Shown: one piece after another, positions 27,261 to 37,179 of the stretch
Layout: every line of letters begins with the position of its first letter
How positions within the stretch are numbered: the first letter of the stretch is position 1
Assembly: GCA_001464715.1 (NCBI GenBank)
Contig: LNDT01000028.1
Span: forward strand, 1-64,000
DNA from: Bdellovibrionales bacterium Ga0074137
GTDB lineage: Bacteria > Bdellovibrionota > Bdellovibrionia > Bdellovibrionales > JAMPXM01
Length of the DNA stretch: 64,000 bases
Direction: 5' to 3'
The notes under the pieces: generated by a model
Seen by the model: the letters and a program-made list of their open reading frames with translations, nothing else
Database searches by the model: none
Told to the model about the DNA's origin: nothing
Program-made: the position numbers and the translations under genes

Positions 27261-27983
27261 TCAGTTAGCGACGGGCCAGTGAATGACGAGCGGCTTTCGT
27301 TTGAGCTCGCGCATGTCGTTTTGATCGACGTGCACTTCTTGCGAGGGATCTGACTCGCGGTAAAGAGTTACTTCTGTGACGGCCCATTTGCGGGGCCATT
27401 GATCCATCATGTGACTGAATTTATAAGACGTTCGTTCGACGCTTGCGAATGTCGCTTCGCCGTCCACGGCACGACCCTCTGAAATTTCGGCGGCCGGAAT
27501 GCGAATAGGTTCAGTGACGGAAAGGTCGCTCGAAGTTGCACAAGGCGCATTGATTTCCATCTCGGGCTTTTCCCCAGAGGAAGCCATGCCGTCCGCAACA
27601 AGTTTTACGCGTACGCGATCGTAGAAATCGCAGGCCAGCTGCCGCTGCCCTTCGTTGGATCGAATAATAAACTGTCCGAATTCGATGCCAACAAAGTTTG
27701 GATCAGTTACGACTTGCGCCGCCGTCAGCAATCGTTTGCGTGAAGCCAGCATCAGCTCGGCTCCGTTCATGCGTGAGAAATCGAGGTCTTTTCGAATGGC
27801 CGCAGGAACGCGGCCAGAGAGGCCTTTAAGCTTGAGATCTGAGACATAAATCATCCCGTCCCAAGCACTGACGCCGATATAAAAACCAAGACTGAGGAAA
27901 AGTCCGAAAGTAATGACGCCGCCCCAAAAAACCAGGTTCGGCGGCGATGCTATTTTTTGAGTCTTATTAGATGTGTCGGACAT
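27261..27983 (-). CDS. Single-pass membrane protein of unknown function
   Basis: 240 residues. One transmembrane helix (about 15-38, NLVFWGGVITFGLFLSLGFY) is followed by a periplasmic domain with FVGIEFGQFIIRSNEGQRQL and a C-terminal part ending in KRKPLVIHWPVAN. Upstream lies a long hairpin (27989-28044) whose 3' arm includes GGAGG, the ribosome binding site, 4 bases before the ATG. It is probably cotranscribed with or downstream of pepA. No known family is recognised. Confidence 0.68.
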   Translation of the reverse strand: MSDTSNKTQKIASPPNLVFWGGVITFGLFLSLGFYIGVSAWDGMIYVSDLKLKGLSGRVPAAIRKDLDFSRMNGAELMLASRKRLLTAAQVVTDPNFVGIEFGQFIIRSNEGQRQLACDFYDRVRVKLVADGMASSGEKPEMEINAPCATSSDLSVTEPIRIPAAEISEGRAVDGEATFASVERTSYKFSHMMDQWPRKWAVTEVTLYRESDPSQEVHVDQNDMRELKRKPLVIHWPVAN

Positions 27984-27988
27984 CGGGC

Positions 27989-28044
27989 CTCCGCCTTTCC
28001 GGCGATATTCTTCTCTATATAGAATATCGGACTTTCGGGCGGAG
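27989..28044 (-). promoter_or_regulatory. Long hairpin between pepA and the next minus-strand gene
   Basis: Outer arms CTCCGCC (27989-27995) and GGCGGAG (28038-28044) are complementary, and so are inner arms CGATATTCT (28003-28011) and AGAATATCG (28021-28029). On the minus-strand transcript the 3' outer arm carries the GGAG of the ribosome binding site for the gene at 27983. It may be the pepA terminator, an RNA switch hiding the start, or both; no U-run follows. Confidence 0.6.
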
Positions 28045-28055
28045 TTCTTAAGACT

Positions 28056-29753
28056 CTAAAATGCTTGGGCCAACTGGATGAAGGTCCTGATCATAGCGCC
28101 GGACGCACCCTTTCGCGGGTTGTACGGAAAACGATCGCCATTGTGCCAACCTGTACCCGCGATATCGAAATGGGCCCACGGAATGTCCTTATCCACGAAG
28201 TTCTCCAAAAACGCTGCGGCCGTCGCGGACCCAGCGCCTTTTGCAGAGCTTATGTTGGAAAGATCGGCGTAAGTGCCTTTCATATCTTTTCCGTGGAAAT
28301 CGGTGAGCGGCATGCGCCAAACGAGTTCGCCGGTTTCTGCTGCAGCGGCATTTACTTTTTCAGCCAGTTTGTCGTTTCGTGTGAAAAAGCCGGTGTGAAT
28401 ATTGCCGAGGGCTACAACCATGGCGCCGGTCAAAGTAGCAGCATCAAAGATCGCTGCCGGCTCTTGCTCACACGCGTAGACCAAAGCGTCGTTCAAAATC
28501 AGGCGACCTTCGGCATCAGTGTTGTTCACTTCGATGGTTTTACCGTTTCTTGCGATAACGATATCACCTGGCTTATTGGCATTTGGACCAGGCATATTTT
28601 CTGTCGCTGGAACGAGGCCGATGACATTGATTTTGAGTTTTAGTTTGGCAATCGCGAGCATCGTGCCGATCACGTTTGCGCCGCCGCACATGTCGTACTT
28701 CATCTCTTCCATGCCGGCCGACGGCTTGATCGAGATTCCACCGGAATCAAACGTGAGACCCTTGCCAACAAAGCAAACAGGCTTCTTCGAAGCCGCGGCG
28801 CCGTTGTACTCCATAACAATGAACTTTGGTTCCTGCTCGGAGCCCAAGGAGACCGAAAGGAACGATCCCATTTTTTCTGCTTTGATCTTCGATCGATCCC
28901 ACACTGTGACTTTGAGTTTTGTTCCTTTGGCCGCTTTGACGGTTTCTTCCGCCAAGATCGTGGGCGTCATGCGGTTGCCAGGCCGGTCGCCCAACCATCG
29001 AGAGAAATTTACGCACTCAGAAATGACGGCGCCAGTTTCGATGCCCTTATCGAATCCTTTTACTTTGTGGGACGAAACAATTTGTACGCTCTCAAGGGCG
29101 ACTTCTTGTTTTCCGGTTTTGTACTCGTAGTAAGAGTAGGCCGAAAGACTCAATCCCTCTGTGATCGACTGCATGACGATATCGGCCGCAAGACTTGTGT
29201 GGGGGAGCGAATCCATGGCTATGGCGATGTTTTTAACTTTGGCACTTTTGACCGCTGCGAATGTCGTAGCCGCCGCCTGACGAAGAGCTTCGCCGTCGAG
29301 ATTTTTTGCATCTCCAATGCCGACACTGAGGATGTGACGTGCGCCGGAAAGATTTGCGTCGCGAAACAAAACCGATTCCGCGGCGGCACCAGTGATGGCT
29401 CCATCTTCTGCACTTGCGGCCAGTTTCAGCGCGAGGGCTTTGCTCACGCCTTCGAACACGACTTTTGACGAGGTCTTGTTTACAGCGCCTTCTTTTGATC
29501 CACTTTTTTTCTTCGAAGCCTTGTCTTTGTCTGATTTGGACTCAGATTTCTTCGATGCGAACACGACGATCAAGTCGGCTGTGATCTGTTCGAGGTTTGA
29601 TTTTACAACTTCGAATTCTATGACGGGCGGAAGACCAGATTTAATGTTCGGCTTTTGTGAAGATTTCGAATTTGATTTCATGACTCTCTTTCGTGGGCGC
29701 GTGGCTTTTTGAGACTTTGGTTTTGATTCGTCCATCTCGACCTTATGCAACAT
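28056..29753 (-). CDS. pepA: Leucyl aminopeptidase, M17 family
   Basis: A 565-residue cytoplasmic di-metal aminopeptidase. The catalytic domain shows VGKGLTFDSGGISIKP, KYDMCGGANVIGTMLA, the hallmark NNTDAEGRLILNDALVYA and a C-terminal WAHFDIAGT. It is longer than E. coli PepA (503 residues). The excess is a Lys/Ser-rich N-terminal tail and a charged insert (SESKSDKDKASKKKS, about residues 70-95) within the N-terminal domain. A hairpin follows the stop. Confidence 0.94.
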   Translation of the reverse strand: MLHKVEMDESKPKSQKATRPRKRVMKSNSKSSQKPNIKSGLPPVIEFEVVKSNLEQITADLIVVFASKKSESKSDKDKASKKKSGSKEGAVNKTSSKVVFEGVSKALALKLAASAEDGAITGAAAESVLFRDANLSGARHILSVGIGDAKNLDGEALRQAAATTFAAVKSAKVKNIAIAMDSLPHTSLAADIVMQSITEGLSLSAYSYYEYKTGKQEVALESVQIVSSHKVKGFDKGIETGAVISECVNFSRWLGDRPGNRMTPTILAEETVKAAKGTKLKVTVWDRSKIKAEKMGSFLSVSLGSEQEPKFIVMEYNGAAASKKPVCFVGKGLTFDSGGISIKPSAGMEEMKYDMCGGANVIGTMLAIAKLKLKINVIGLVPATENMPGPNANKPGDIVIARNGKTIEVNNTDAEGRLILNDALVYACEQEPAAIFDAATLTGAMVVALGNIHTGFFTRNDKLAEKVNAAAAETGELVWRMPLTDFHGKDMKGTYADLSNISSAKGAGSATAAAFLENFVDKDIPWAHFDIAGTGWHNGDRFPYNPRKGASGAMIRTFIQLAQAF

Positions 29754-29811
29754 GATGTCAACTCGTCGATCTGAGACACTGTTGTCGGTAACACGGCGCT
29801 TTCATCGAGGC

Positions 29812-29828
29812 AAATACCACGTGTATTT
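29812..29828. repeat. Palindrome in the clpP/pepA divergent promoter region
   Basis: AAATAC and GTATTT flank CACGT, giving a 17-base inverted repeat with a central CACGTG. It lies in the 163-base gap between the divergent pepA and clpP starts, and could be an operator. Confidence 0.35.
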
Positions 29829-29916
29829 CAGCTCGTCGCCGTGTCGGCCGATAGGTAAGCGGCTTCCGACCTCACGATGTGATGTGTTTGGTAGTTTTGA
29901 ACGAAGGGAATGATCC

Positions 29917-30522
29917 GTGGCATTGATTCCGATTGTTGTTGAGCAAACGGCTCGTGGAGAGCGCAGCTACGATATCTACTCGAGACTTTTAAAAGATCGC
30001 ATCATCATACTCGGCACACCGATCAATGACGATGTGGCGAACGCTATTATTGCTCAGATGCTTTTTCTGGAGGCTGATAATCCGGACAAAGACATTCAGC
30101 TTTACATCAACTCGCCCGGCGGGTCGGTTTCGGCGGGACTTGGCATTTATGACATCATGCAGTTTGTAAAGTGCGACGTCGCGACGACGTGCATTGGTCT
30201 TGCGGCAAGCATGGGCTCTCTACTTTTGACAGCCGGTTCGAAAGGGAAACGCTTTATCCTTCCGCATGCGCGCGTCATGCTTCATCAGCCGCACATTATG
30301 CGGGGCGGTCTTTCAGGGCAGGCAAGTGATATCGAAATTGCAGCGAACGAAATGCTCAATACCAAGAAGCGCCTGACTGAAATCTATGCCCGCCATACGG
30401 GGCAAAATTTTGATAAACTCGACAGTGCTATGGATCGAGATTTCTATTTAAGCGCGCCTGAGGCACTAGAATATGGGATTGTGGACCAGGTTGTTCAAGC
30501 CCGCAAGGGATCGAAGGCTTAG
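29917..30522 (+). CDS. clpP: ATP-dependent Clp protease proteolytic subunit
   Basis: A 201-residue serine protease subunit partnered by ClpX. The catalytic triad is visible: Ser in [11 protein letters not shown], His in [10 protein letters not shown], and Asp in the region of EIYARHTGQ to DRDFY. The substrate-binding motif [17 protein letters not shown] is intact. It starts at GTG 29917 with GAAGGGA upstream, and ends 3 bases before clpX. Confidence 0.96.
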   Translation: MALIPIVVEQTARGERSYDIYSRLLKDRIIILGTPINDDVANAIIAQMLFLEADNPDKDIQLYINSPGGSVSAGLGIYDIMQFVKCDVATTCIGLAASMGSLLLTAGSKGKRFILPHARVMLHQPHIMRGGLSGQASDIEIAANEMLNTKKRLTEIYARHTGQNFDKLDSAMDRDFYLSAPEALEYGIVDQVVQARKGSKA

Positions 30523-30525
30523 AAA

Positions 30526-31854
30526 ATGACGATGAATAAAAAAGACTCTGGTTCTGGCATTCTGCGATGTTCCTTCTGCAACAAGACTCAAAATGAGGTG
30601 AAGAAACTCATCGCGGGTCCTGGTGTTTACATTTGTGACGAGTGCATCGAGCTTTGCAACGACATCATTGCGGAAGAAAAAGACCGCGAAGAGACAGTGA
30701 AGCCTTCTTTGAAAGTTCCAAAGCCGATCGATATCAAGAGCTACCTCGATGATTATGTGATTGGACAAGAGCGCGCTAAAAAGTCGCTCGCTGTTGCAGT
30801 TCACAACCACTACAAGCGTATCAACGCGCTCTCTTCGAGCCGCAAAGATGACGTTGAAATTCAGAAATCGAATATCCTGCTGATCGGTCCAACGGGTTCG
30901 GGTAAAACTCTTCTCGCTCAGACGATTGCGAAGATTTTGAACGTTCCATTTGCGATGGCCGATGCGACGACTCTGACGGAAGCCGGTTATGTGGGTGAAG
31001 ACGTTGAGAACGTAGTTCTCAATCTTCTTCAGGCGGCCGACTATGACGTTGAGAAGGCGCAAAAAGGTGTCATCTACGTGGATGAGATCGATAAAATTTC
31101 GCGAAAGAGCGAGAACCCATCGATCACACGCGACGTTTCCGGAGAGGGTGTTCAGCAGGCTCTGCTGAAAATCCTCGAGGGAACAGTTGCGAATCTTCCT
31201 CCCAAGGGCGGTCGTAAACATCCGCAACAGGAATTCATCCAGGTCGATACAAGCAACATCCTCTTCATCGTGGGTGGTGCCTTCGTCGGACTCGATAAAG
31301 TTATCGAAAATCGCCGTTCGTCGAAGTCGCTTGGTATTGGTGCGGACATACGAAACCAAAATGAGCGCGACAAGGGTGAACACATCCTTCAGTTCGTCGA
31401 GCCCGATGATTTGGTGAAATTCGGACTTATCCCCGAATTCATTGGTCGTATGCCGGTTACGGCCGTGCTCGACCCGCTCAGCGAAGAAGCTCTGATCGAC
31501 ATTTTGATCAAACCAAAGAACGCTCTCACCAAGCAGTACGCAAAACTCATGGGTTACGAAAAAGTGGATTTGAAGTTCACGGATGATGCCCTTCGCGCGA
31601 TTGCGAAGCAGGCGTTGATTCGTAAAACCGGAGCTCGCGGTCTGCGCGGTGTTATTGAAACGGCGATGCTCGACGTGATGTTCGAGATCCCATCGAAGAC
31701 CAACGTCAAAGAGTGCATCATCGAAGAAGAGTGCATCACGGCTAAAAAGCGTCCGACGTTGATCTACAGAACCGACGATGAGATGCGGGCGATGGAAGCG
31801 GCCGAAAAGGCCAAAAACGCCAAACCTGGTACTGGCTCCGCCGAATCCGCTTAA
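30526..31854 (+). CDS. clpX: ATP-dependent Clp protease ATP-binding subunit ClpX
   Basis: A 442-residue AAA+ unfoldase. The zinc-binding domain has [11 protein letters not shown] and ICDECIELC (four Cys). Walker A is GPTGSGKT, the pore loop [10 protein letters not shown], Walker [11 protein letters not shown], and sensor 2 lies in [10 protein letters not shown]. It follows clpP directly, and a strong terminator stands just after the stop. Confidence 0.97.
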   Translation: MTMNKKDSGSGILRCSFCNKTQNEVKKLIAGPGVYICDECIELCNDIIAEEKDREETVKPSLKVPKPIDIKSYLDDYVIGQERAKKSLAVAVHNHYKRINALSSSRKDDVEIQKSNILLIGPTGSGKTLLAQTIAKILNVPFAMADATTLTEAGYVGEDVENVVLNLLQAADYDVEKAQKGVIYVDEIDKISRKSENPSITRDVSGEGVQQALLKILEGTVANLPPKGGRKHPQQEFIQVDTSNILFIVGGAFVGLDKVIENRRSSKSLGIGADIRNQNERDKGEHILQFVEPDDLVKFGLIPEFIGRMPVTAVLDPLSEEALIDILIKPKNALTKQYAKLMGYEKVDLKFTDDALRAIAKQALIRKTGARGLRGVIETAMLDVMFEIPSKTNVKECIIEEECITAKKRPTLIYRTDDEMRAMEAAEKAKNAKPGTGSAESA

Positions 31855-31860
31855 GCCAGT

Positions 31861-31887
31861 AAAACCCGGGTTCACCCCGGGTTTTTT
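31861..31887 (+). terminator. Rho-independent terminator of clpPX
   Basis: AAAACCCGGG and CCCGGGTTTT form a perfect 10-bp stem with a TTCAC loop, followed by a T-run. It starts 7 bases after the clpX stop. Confidence 0.9.
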
Positions 31888-32193
31888 AATTTGAAGTACC
31901 CGGTTCGTCCGACCGCAGAAACGCTGCGTCCTATTGGGCCACGGTCGCTCGACCAAGGCCTTGAACTATAGTTTTCGCTTATAGCGGACCTCTGAATCCC
32001 ATCTTAATTTTTGATGAAACTGCACGCGCTGCGGCCTGGACGAAAAATCCGACGACCGGACGCGTATCGATACTTTCAATGAACCTATTGCTCTCTCGCG
32101 TGGGTCTGCCATCATCAAGAGAGGGAGCCAAGAATTGGCTCTCGATCGCAGTAAGGAAAGCTTTCACAAGCTTACACACACGGAGGACAGGCT
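31888..32193 (+). promoter_or_regulatory. lon leader with inverted repeat
   Basis: A gap of about 300 bases between the clpX terminator and lon. GAGCCAA (32125-32131) and TTGGCTC (32135-32141) form an inverted repeat with a 3-base loop, about 50 bases before the lon start. AAGCTT occurs twice further on (near 32158-32173). I find no convincing -35/-10 pair and no clear sigma-32 site. The ribosome binding site is GGAGG, 7 bases before the ATG. Confidence 0.45.
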
Positions 32194-34740
32194 ATGTCGG
32201 GAAAAAAGAACGATCGCCAATCGGACAGATCAGCCGACAAATCGGGGGCTGATAAGAATGCCTCAAAATCTGAGGGAGGACTCACACAGCTGCCGATGCT
32301 GCCGCTGCGAGATCTTATTATCTTCCCCCACATGATGATGCCTCTCTTCGTTGGTCGCGAAAAATCGATCAATGCTTTGGAAGAAGCGATGTCGAAACAA
32401 GTCGACATCGTGCTCGCGGCTCAACGAGACGCGAAAACGAACAACCCCGAGTCTGGTGATATCTATGACGTCGGAACGGTGGGATCGATCATCCAGCTTC
32501 TTCGTCTTCCCGACGGAACGGTCAAGGTTCTCGTCGAGGGAAAACGTCGTGTCCGCATCGAGCGCTATATTCCGAACGATGGATTTTTCACTGTTGAGGT
32601 TCGCGATCTTCCTGAGATCAGCGAAAAAGAAGTCGAAGTTCAAGCGCTCATGCGTTCCGTGAAGGCGACTTTCGAGCAGTACGTAAAGCTCAACAAACGT
32701 ATTCCGCCAGAAATTTTGATGAAAGTGACGAACATCGACAATTCGTCAGAGCTGGCCGACATCATCGCGGCGCAAATGAACCTCAAGCTGGAAGATAAGC
32801 AAAAGATTCTCGAGCTGAATGATCCAGGAAAGCGTCTCGAGCAGTTGCTCGAGATGATGTCGGGAGAGATTGAAATTCTTGAGGTCGAAAAGAAGATTCG
32901 CACGCGTGTGAAGAAGCAGATGGAGCGCTCTCAGAAAGAGTACTATCTGAACGAGCAGATGCAGGCGATTCAGAAAGAGCTTGGCGAAAAAGACGACTAC
33001 CAGGCCGAGATCGTTGAACTCGAAGAGCAGACGAAGAAGAAAAAGTTTTCGACAGAAGCTCGTGAAAAAGTTCTGAAAGAAATTAAGAAACTCAAAATGA
33101 TGTCGCCCATGTCGGCAGAGGCAACGGTTGTTCGAAACTACATCGACTGGATGCTGGGGCTTCCATGGCAGAGTTATTCTGCGGACAAACATGACATCGT
33201 CGAAGCCGAAGCGATCTTGGACGACGATCACTGGGGTCTTGAGAAGGTCAAAGAACGTATTCTGGAACATCTTGCGGTCACCGCGATTGCTCCCAATATG
33301 CGTGGACCGATCTTGTGTCTCGTCGGACCTCCGGGAGTTGGTAAAACTTCTCTCGCGCGGTCGATCGCAAAATCGTTGGGTCGATCGTTCGCACGTATTT
33401 CGCTGGGCGGAGTACGCGACGAAGCCGAGATCCGTGGTCACCGAAAAACGTACGTCGGCGCAATGCCCGGCAAAGTTCTTCAGGCCTTCCGCAAGACGGA
33501 GTTTGGTAACCCGCTGATTCTGCTCGATGAGATCGACAAAATGTCGAGCGACTTCCGAGGCGATCCGTCGTCGGCACTGCTTGAGGTTCTTGATCCCGAG
33601 CAAAATGCGACGTTCAACGATCATTACCTTGAAGTTGATTATGACTTGTCGAAGACGATGTTCGTAACAACGGCGAATTCGCTTTACACGATTCCTCGCC
33701 CGCTTTTGGACCGTATGGAAATCATCTCGATCGAAGGTTACATCGAAAACGAGAAGTACCATATCGCTCAGAAGTATCTCGTGCCCAAGCAGCTCGAGAT
33801 GCACGGTTTGACAGACTACAAAGTGACGTTCGCAGAGCAGACGATTCGCCACTTGATTCAGTTTTATACGCGCGAGTCAGGTGTTCGAAACCTCGAGCGC
33901 CAGGTCGCAAACGTGTGTCGCAAAGTTGCAACCGTTCTGATTAAAGAGCGAGCGATGATGGATTCAAAGGCTGGCGGAGCGAAAAAGGAAAAAGTCGCTA
34001 CAAAGCAAATGCCGAAGTCCTTCGCAAAAGGGTACATCGTCACACCGAAGAAGCTTGTCGAGCTTCTTGGGCCGCACAAGCACCGTCATGGAAAGATCGA
34101 ACTCGAGAACGAGATCGGTCTTACCAACGGAATGGCGTACACCGAAGTCGGTGGAGACTTGCTACCGATCGAAGTCACGGTCGTTCCGGGTCGCGGGAAG
34201 TTCACGATCACAGGGCAGCTGGGCGACGTCATGAAAGAGAGCTGCTCGGCAGCGATGAGTTACGTTCGTTCACGCGGTCCTCTGTTCGGTCTCGACAAAG
34301 ACTACTTCGCGAATATCGATGTTCACATTCACGTTCCAGAGGGAGCGATTCCAAAAGACGGACCGTCCGCGGGATGTGCAATTACGACATCGATCGTATC
34401 GGCGTGTTTGCGCCTACCAGTGAAGCGAACGGTCGCGATGACTGGTGAAGTGACGCTTCGTGGTCGGGTTCTTGGCATCGGCGGATTGAAAGAGAAGACT
34501 CTTGCCGCTCACCGCGGTGGGATCCGAACGATCATCTGCCCGAAAGAGAACGAAAAGGACATCAAGGACATTCCGATGGAGGTTCGAAAAGAACTCAAAA
34601 TCATTCTTGTCGATCACGTCGACCAAGTTTTGGTCAACGCGCTTGAAATCAAGAATGCGAAAGAGCTCTTCAAGAATCGTCCCGAGCGTGGATCAGGAGT
34701 GAAACCCCATCACCTCGGTCACGAGCTCCAAACTCATTAG
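32194..34740 (+). CDS. lon: ATP-dependent protease Lon
   Basis: 848 residues: an N-terminal substrate domain beginning [20 protein letters not shown], a coiled segment, an AAA+ module with Walker [13 protein letters not shown] and Walker [11 protein letters not shown], and a C-terminal protease domain with the Ser in [11 protein letters not shown] and the Lys in [12 protein letters not shown]. The Ser-Lys dyad is intact. A hydrophilic insert (about 585-610, [16 protein letters not shown]) lies between the AAA+ and protease parts. An N-terminal Lys/Ser-rich tail of about 28 residues precedes the LON domain. Confidence 0.97.
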   Translation: MSGKKNDRQSDRSADKSGADKNASKSEGGLTQLPMLPLRDLIIFPHMMMPLFVGREKSINALEEAMSKQVDIVLAAQRDAKTNNPESGDIYDVGTVGSIIQLLRLPDGTVKVLVEGKRRVRIERYIPNDGFFTVEVRDLPEISEKEVEVQALMRSVKATFEQYVKLNKRIPPEILMKVTNIDNSSELADIIAAQMNLKLEDKQKILELNDPGKRLEQLLEMMSGEIEILEVEKKIRTRVKKQMERSQKEYYLNEQMQAIQKELGEKDDYQAEIVELEEQTKKKKFSTEAREKVLKEIKKLKMMSPMSAEATVVRNYIDWMLGLPWQSYSADKHDIVEAEAILDDDHWGLEKVKERILEHLAVTAIAPNMRGPILCLVGPPGVGKTSLARSIAKSLGRSFARISLGGVRDEAEIRGHRKTYVGAMPGKVLQAFRKTEFGNPLILLDEIDKMSSDFRGDPSSALLEVLDPEQNATFNDHYLEVDYDLSKTMFVTTANSLYTIPRPLLDRMEIISIEGYIENEKYHIAQKYLVPKQLEMHGLTDYKVTFAEQTIRHLIQFYTRESGVRNLERQVANVCRKVATVLIKERAMMDSKAGGAKKEKVATKQMPKSFAKGYIVTPKKLVELLGPHKHRHGKIELENEIGLTNGMAYTEVGGDLLPIEVTVVPGRGKFTITGQLGDVMKESCSAAMSYVRSRGPLFGLDKDYFANIDVHIHVPEGAIPKDGPSAGCAITTSIVSACLRLPVKRTVAMTGEVTLRGRVLGIGGLKEKTLAAHRGGIRTIICPKENEKDIKDIPMEVRKELKIILVDHVDQVLVNALEIKNAKELFKNRPERGSGVKPHHLGHELQTH

Positions 34741-34841
34741 TGCATTGTAACGAAAGTTTCTGCTTCGTTGCTCGGTCGTCGCTGTAGTTTCACTACAGCT
34801 TCCTCCCTCCCGCCTCGCAGAAACTTTCGTTCCAGCGCACT
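34739..34841. repeat. Nested palindrome (cruciform-like) downstream of lon
   Basis: Outer arms AACGAAAGTTTCTGC (34749-34763) and GCAGAAACTTTCGTT (34817-34831) are perfectly complementary over 15 bp. An inner hairpin GCTGTAGT-TTC-ACTACAGC (34781-34799) sits in the loop. AGTGC (34739-34743) and GCACT (34837-34841) extend the stem beyond a 5-base internal loop. It lies between convergent genes (lon and 34898-35359), so it may act as a two-way terminator, or be a dispersed repeat of the REP type. Confidence 0.75.
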
Positions 34842-34897
34842 GACTTTGTCTCAGTTGGATCGCGAAAAAGAAAATCAGCCGATTTCCTTGAGCGCTC

Positions 34898-35359
34898 TTA
34901 CGGTTGGCCGCAGGTGTTTTCTACACATGTCAGATCTGGCGGCATCTCGACCGAGCAAATGCTGAAGAGACTGAAGTTTGAGTTCATTTCTTTTTCAGCT
35001 TTGGTCACGAGGGCTGCGGTTTCCATAACAGCCGTCAGCGACGGGTTTTGCTTCGATGTGAAGGTATAATAGTTAGGTCCGCCACAAGCGCGGTCGCCCA
35101 TGGGAATCGCGACGCAGTCTGCGGCGGCTTCGCATTTGAGCGAAAGGCCGGCCAAGTGATTTGCGACATCAACCATACCTTTGATCTTGGAGCTCATCTG
35201 GTTGAGTTGAAGATCTTTGAGTGTCATCGTGATTTCAGTTCGTGCGGCCGAAGACTCGCCAGCCCACACATCCTGCGAAGCGAACGACAGAAGCGTCGCG
35301 ATAGCTGCGGTGAGAAGTACTCTGGCAACCAGAGATTTTTTCCGAGAAGCACATTTCAT
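34898..35359 (-). CDS. Small secreted cysteine-containing protein
   Basis: 153 residues with a signal peptide (about 1-33, ending DVWAGES). The mature part has six or more Cys: CEAAADC, ACGGPNYYTF, SICSVEMPPDLTC and ENTCGQP, a pattern known from short secreted proteobacterial proteins of unknown role (C...dC...CGGP...C...C...C). A disulfide-stabilised periplasmic or outer-surface domain is likely. It starts 120 bases upstream of the terminator-like hairpin at 35468 and is convergent with lon. Confidence 0.68.
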   Translation of the reverse strand: MKCASRKKSLVARVLLTAAIATLLSFASQDVWAGESSAARTEITMTLKDLQLNQMSSKIKGMVDVANHLAGLSLKCEAAADCVAIPMGDRACGGPNYYTFTSKQNPSLTAVMETAALVTKAEKEMNSNFSLFSICSVEMPPDLTCVENTCGQP

Positions 35360-35467
35360 TAAAACTCCCTCTAAGGATTTCTAGGCGGACGGTGATGGTC
35401 CGTAACTTGGAAGTCGGTACCGTCGGGAGGAGTGCAGGGTCAATATCGAGTTTTGGTTTGAATAAAT

Positions 35468-35494
35468 GAGAGCGACCCGTCACGGGTCGCTCTC
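35468..35494 (-). terminator. Strong hairpin after the lipoprotein at 35515
   Basis: GAGAGCGACCCGT (35468-35480) and ACGGGTCGCTCTC (35482-35494) form a perfect 13-bp palindrome around one C. It lies 20 bases past the stop of the minus-strand lipoprotein gene and is followed by only a weak T-rich stretch (TCATTTATTC on that strand). Confidence 0.6.
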
Positions 35495-35514
35495 TACGTC
35501 CTAGTATTTGCTTC

Positions 35515-37092
35515 TTACTTTTTGAATCGAGGATTCAGATGAATATAGTTCGAGCTGGCCGAACTCACTCCCGATCTGAGGAGGGTGACTGACTTTGCGT
35601 CGCGATTCGCAGGCAGAGCAAAAATGTCGAGACGTTGATCGTCCGCAAGAGTCCCATATGAGATTTCGACCACTTCGGCGACGGTGTTGTCGTAAGATCC
35701 GGAACTTTTAGCTAGGCCCGCTTTTGTGATACGCCGAGGCGCCATGTGGATCGCCAGAACAGTTTCCATGTCAGTGCTGAAGTACGCGGTGACATCGTAA
35801 AAGTCGTCGCCCTCGCGAGCCATCTGACGCTCTTCAGGTGTGCCTTCGTTCACGACCTCAAAGGCTTGTCCCAAGCTATGCATCACCGCGTGCCCCAAAC
35901 CCGCCAATTTCGCTTCGTATAGCTCAACGTCGTGTTGATTTGACTTCATAGTGAGGCGCTGAATCTTAAAAGTTTTTCGAACGCCTTTTGATTCGAGTTG
36001 TGCACGCAAAGAGAAAATTCGATCGCCCGTTGAATTGTGCTCAATAGAAATGTTCATCGAGCATGTGACGTTCGCTAAACCTTCGACGGAATGAGCGCAG
36101 TTCGTAGGTAGGCGTCCCAATTTCGGTGCGGCTTCAATCCATTGATCAAGGTACTGGAGTGATACCTTCCGCTTTGTGGTTAGGAGTTCACTCAAATCTT
36201 CTGATGGAATAAGAGTGCGATTCTGATCTTCCGGAAACATTCGAGCATCAAATTTATTGCGAGAAAACTCGGCGAACAGCACGCCGATATCTTTGATCGA
36301 CGGACCTTCCTTCATTATGTAGTTCGTCATGGCGCGAATGCGGGCGTAATCATCGGCGTTGAGCGACCGTGGCTGTTCAGGAGCCAACTCGGGATACTTC
36401 GCATAGAGATCCAGTATTGCCACGTCGACGGAACTGTCTGCGACTCGAAGTAGGACTTCACGGAACGGTTGGAATCGGAGCAGATAAATGCCCATGACAA
36501 CTTCGTGCATGTAGAGATAAGCCCGATCCTTGTCGGTGACATTGGGCGCATCGTGTTTTGCCTTATCGATCCAAATTTCCTGCCGACTTGTTTGAAGAGC
36601 CAGTTGTTCGATGGGATCTTGAAAGAGATCCGTACCGATTTGCTGTTTTTTAATTTCGTTCAACGTCACGGGCACGATGTACCAGCGACTGGTTTTCGCC
36701 ATCTTTGTAAAGGTCGATTGGAGTTCGGCGCCGTTACCTGTTTTTGAGGCTCTATTTAGACTCTCCTCGATGGGCGCGATATGGTCTTTCCACGGCTGAG
36801 TTTGTGTGATGTCGACGGCGTAGGATTCGAAGACACGGTTTTTGAGGCCGTTTCCTCCGCCGCTGTCACCGGTACCTTCGAGGACCGGTGCGGTCGCCGA
36901 AGAATTGGCCGGAGAGCCGTTATTGGGCTGACACGCGACCAACATCTGGCCTGCGAGCAGAAGGCTCAAGCCAGTGCCAACTATTTGAAATAGTGGTCGT
37001 TTTGTCATTTTCACGGTCGTGACCTCGCGTGTGTTTGTGACGTTCAATGGGCTAATGGGAGCAAGTTCAGTGCTGGCAGTTTGCGTTTTCAT
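35515..37092 (-). CDS. Lipoprotein with LHE-type motif, divergent from a TIGR02147 regulator
   Basis: 525 residues. The ATG at 37092 (GAAAGAGAG upstream) is chosen; an earlier ATG at 37173 lacks a good site. The hydrophobic segment LSLLLAGQMLVACQ (about 45-58) gives a lipobox-like LVAC after a long cytoplasmic-type N-terminus. A Gly-rich linker (GTGDSGGGNGL) follows, then DRAYLYMHEVVMGIYLLRF, similar to the His-Glu segment of the secreted protein at 18589. The C-terminal part (about 350-500) contains beta-rich MNISIEHNSTGDRIFSLRAQ. It is divergent from the regulator at 37228. Function unknown. Confidence 0.72.
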   Translation of the reverse strand: MKTQTASTELAPISPLNVTNTREVTTVKMTKRPLFQIVGTGLSLLLAGQMLVACQPNNGSPANSSATAPVLEGTGDSGGGNGLKNRVFESYAVDITQTQPWKDHIAPIEESLNRASKTGNGAELQSTFTKMAKTSRWYIVPVTLNEIKKQQIGTDLFQDPIEQLALQTSRQEIWIDKAKHDAPNVTDKDRAYLYMHEVVMGIYLLRFQPFREVLLRVADSSVDVAILDLYAKYPELAPEQPRSLNADDYARIRAMTNYIMKEGPSIKDIGVLFAEFSRNKFDARMFPEDQNRTLIPSEDLSELLTTKRKVSLQYLDQWIEAAPKLGRLPTNCAHSVEGLANVTCSMNISIEHNSTGDRIFSLRAQLESKGVRKTFKIQRLTMKSNQHDVELYEAKLAGLGHAVMHSLGQAFEVVNEGTPEERQMAREGDDFYDVTAYFSTDMETVLAIHMAPRRITKAGLAKSSGSYDNTVAEVVEISYGTLADDQRLDIFALPANRDAKSVTLLRSGVSSASSNYIHLNPRFKK

Positions 37093-37179
37093 TTCGATCT
37101 CTCTTTCGTGTTTTGGTTTAGATTCAGTAGCTCGGACGAAAACCAATTTAGACGCAATGCACCATAAGTTCATTCATTG

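Noticed and set aside
30466-31956. A 496-residue open frame on the minus strand opposite clpX
   Set aside because: Codon structure mirrors clpX; clpX has full motifs. The translation is Arg/Phe-rich with no domain sense.
32746-33852. A 368-residue minus-strand frame within lon
   Set aside because: Shadow of lon; low-complexity composition and no ribosome binding site.
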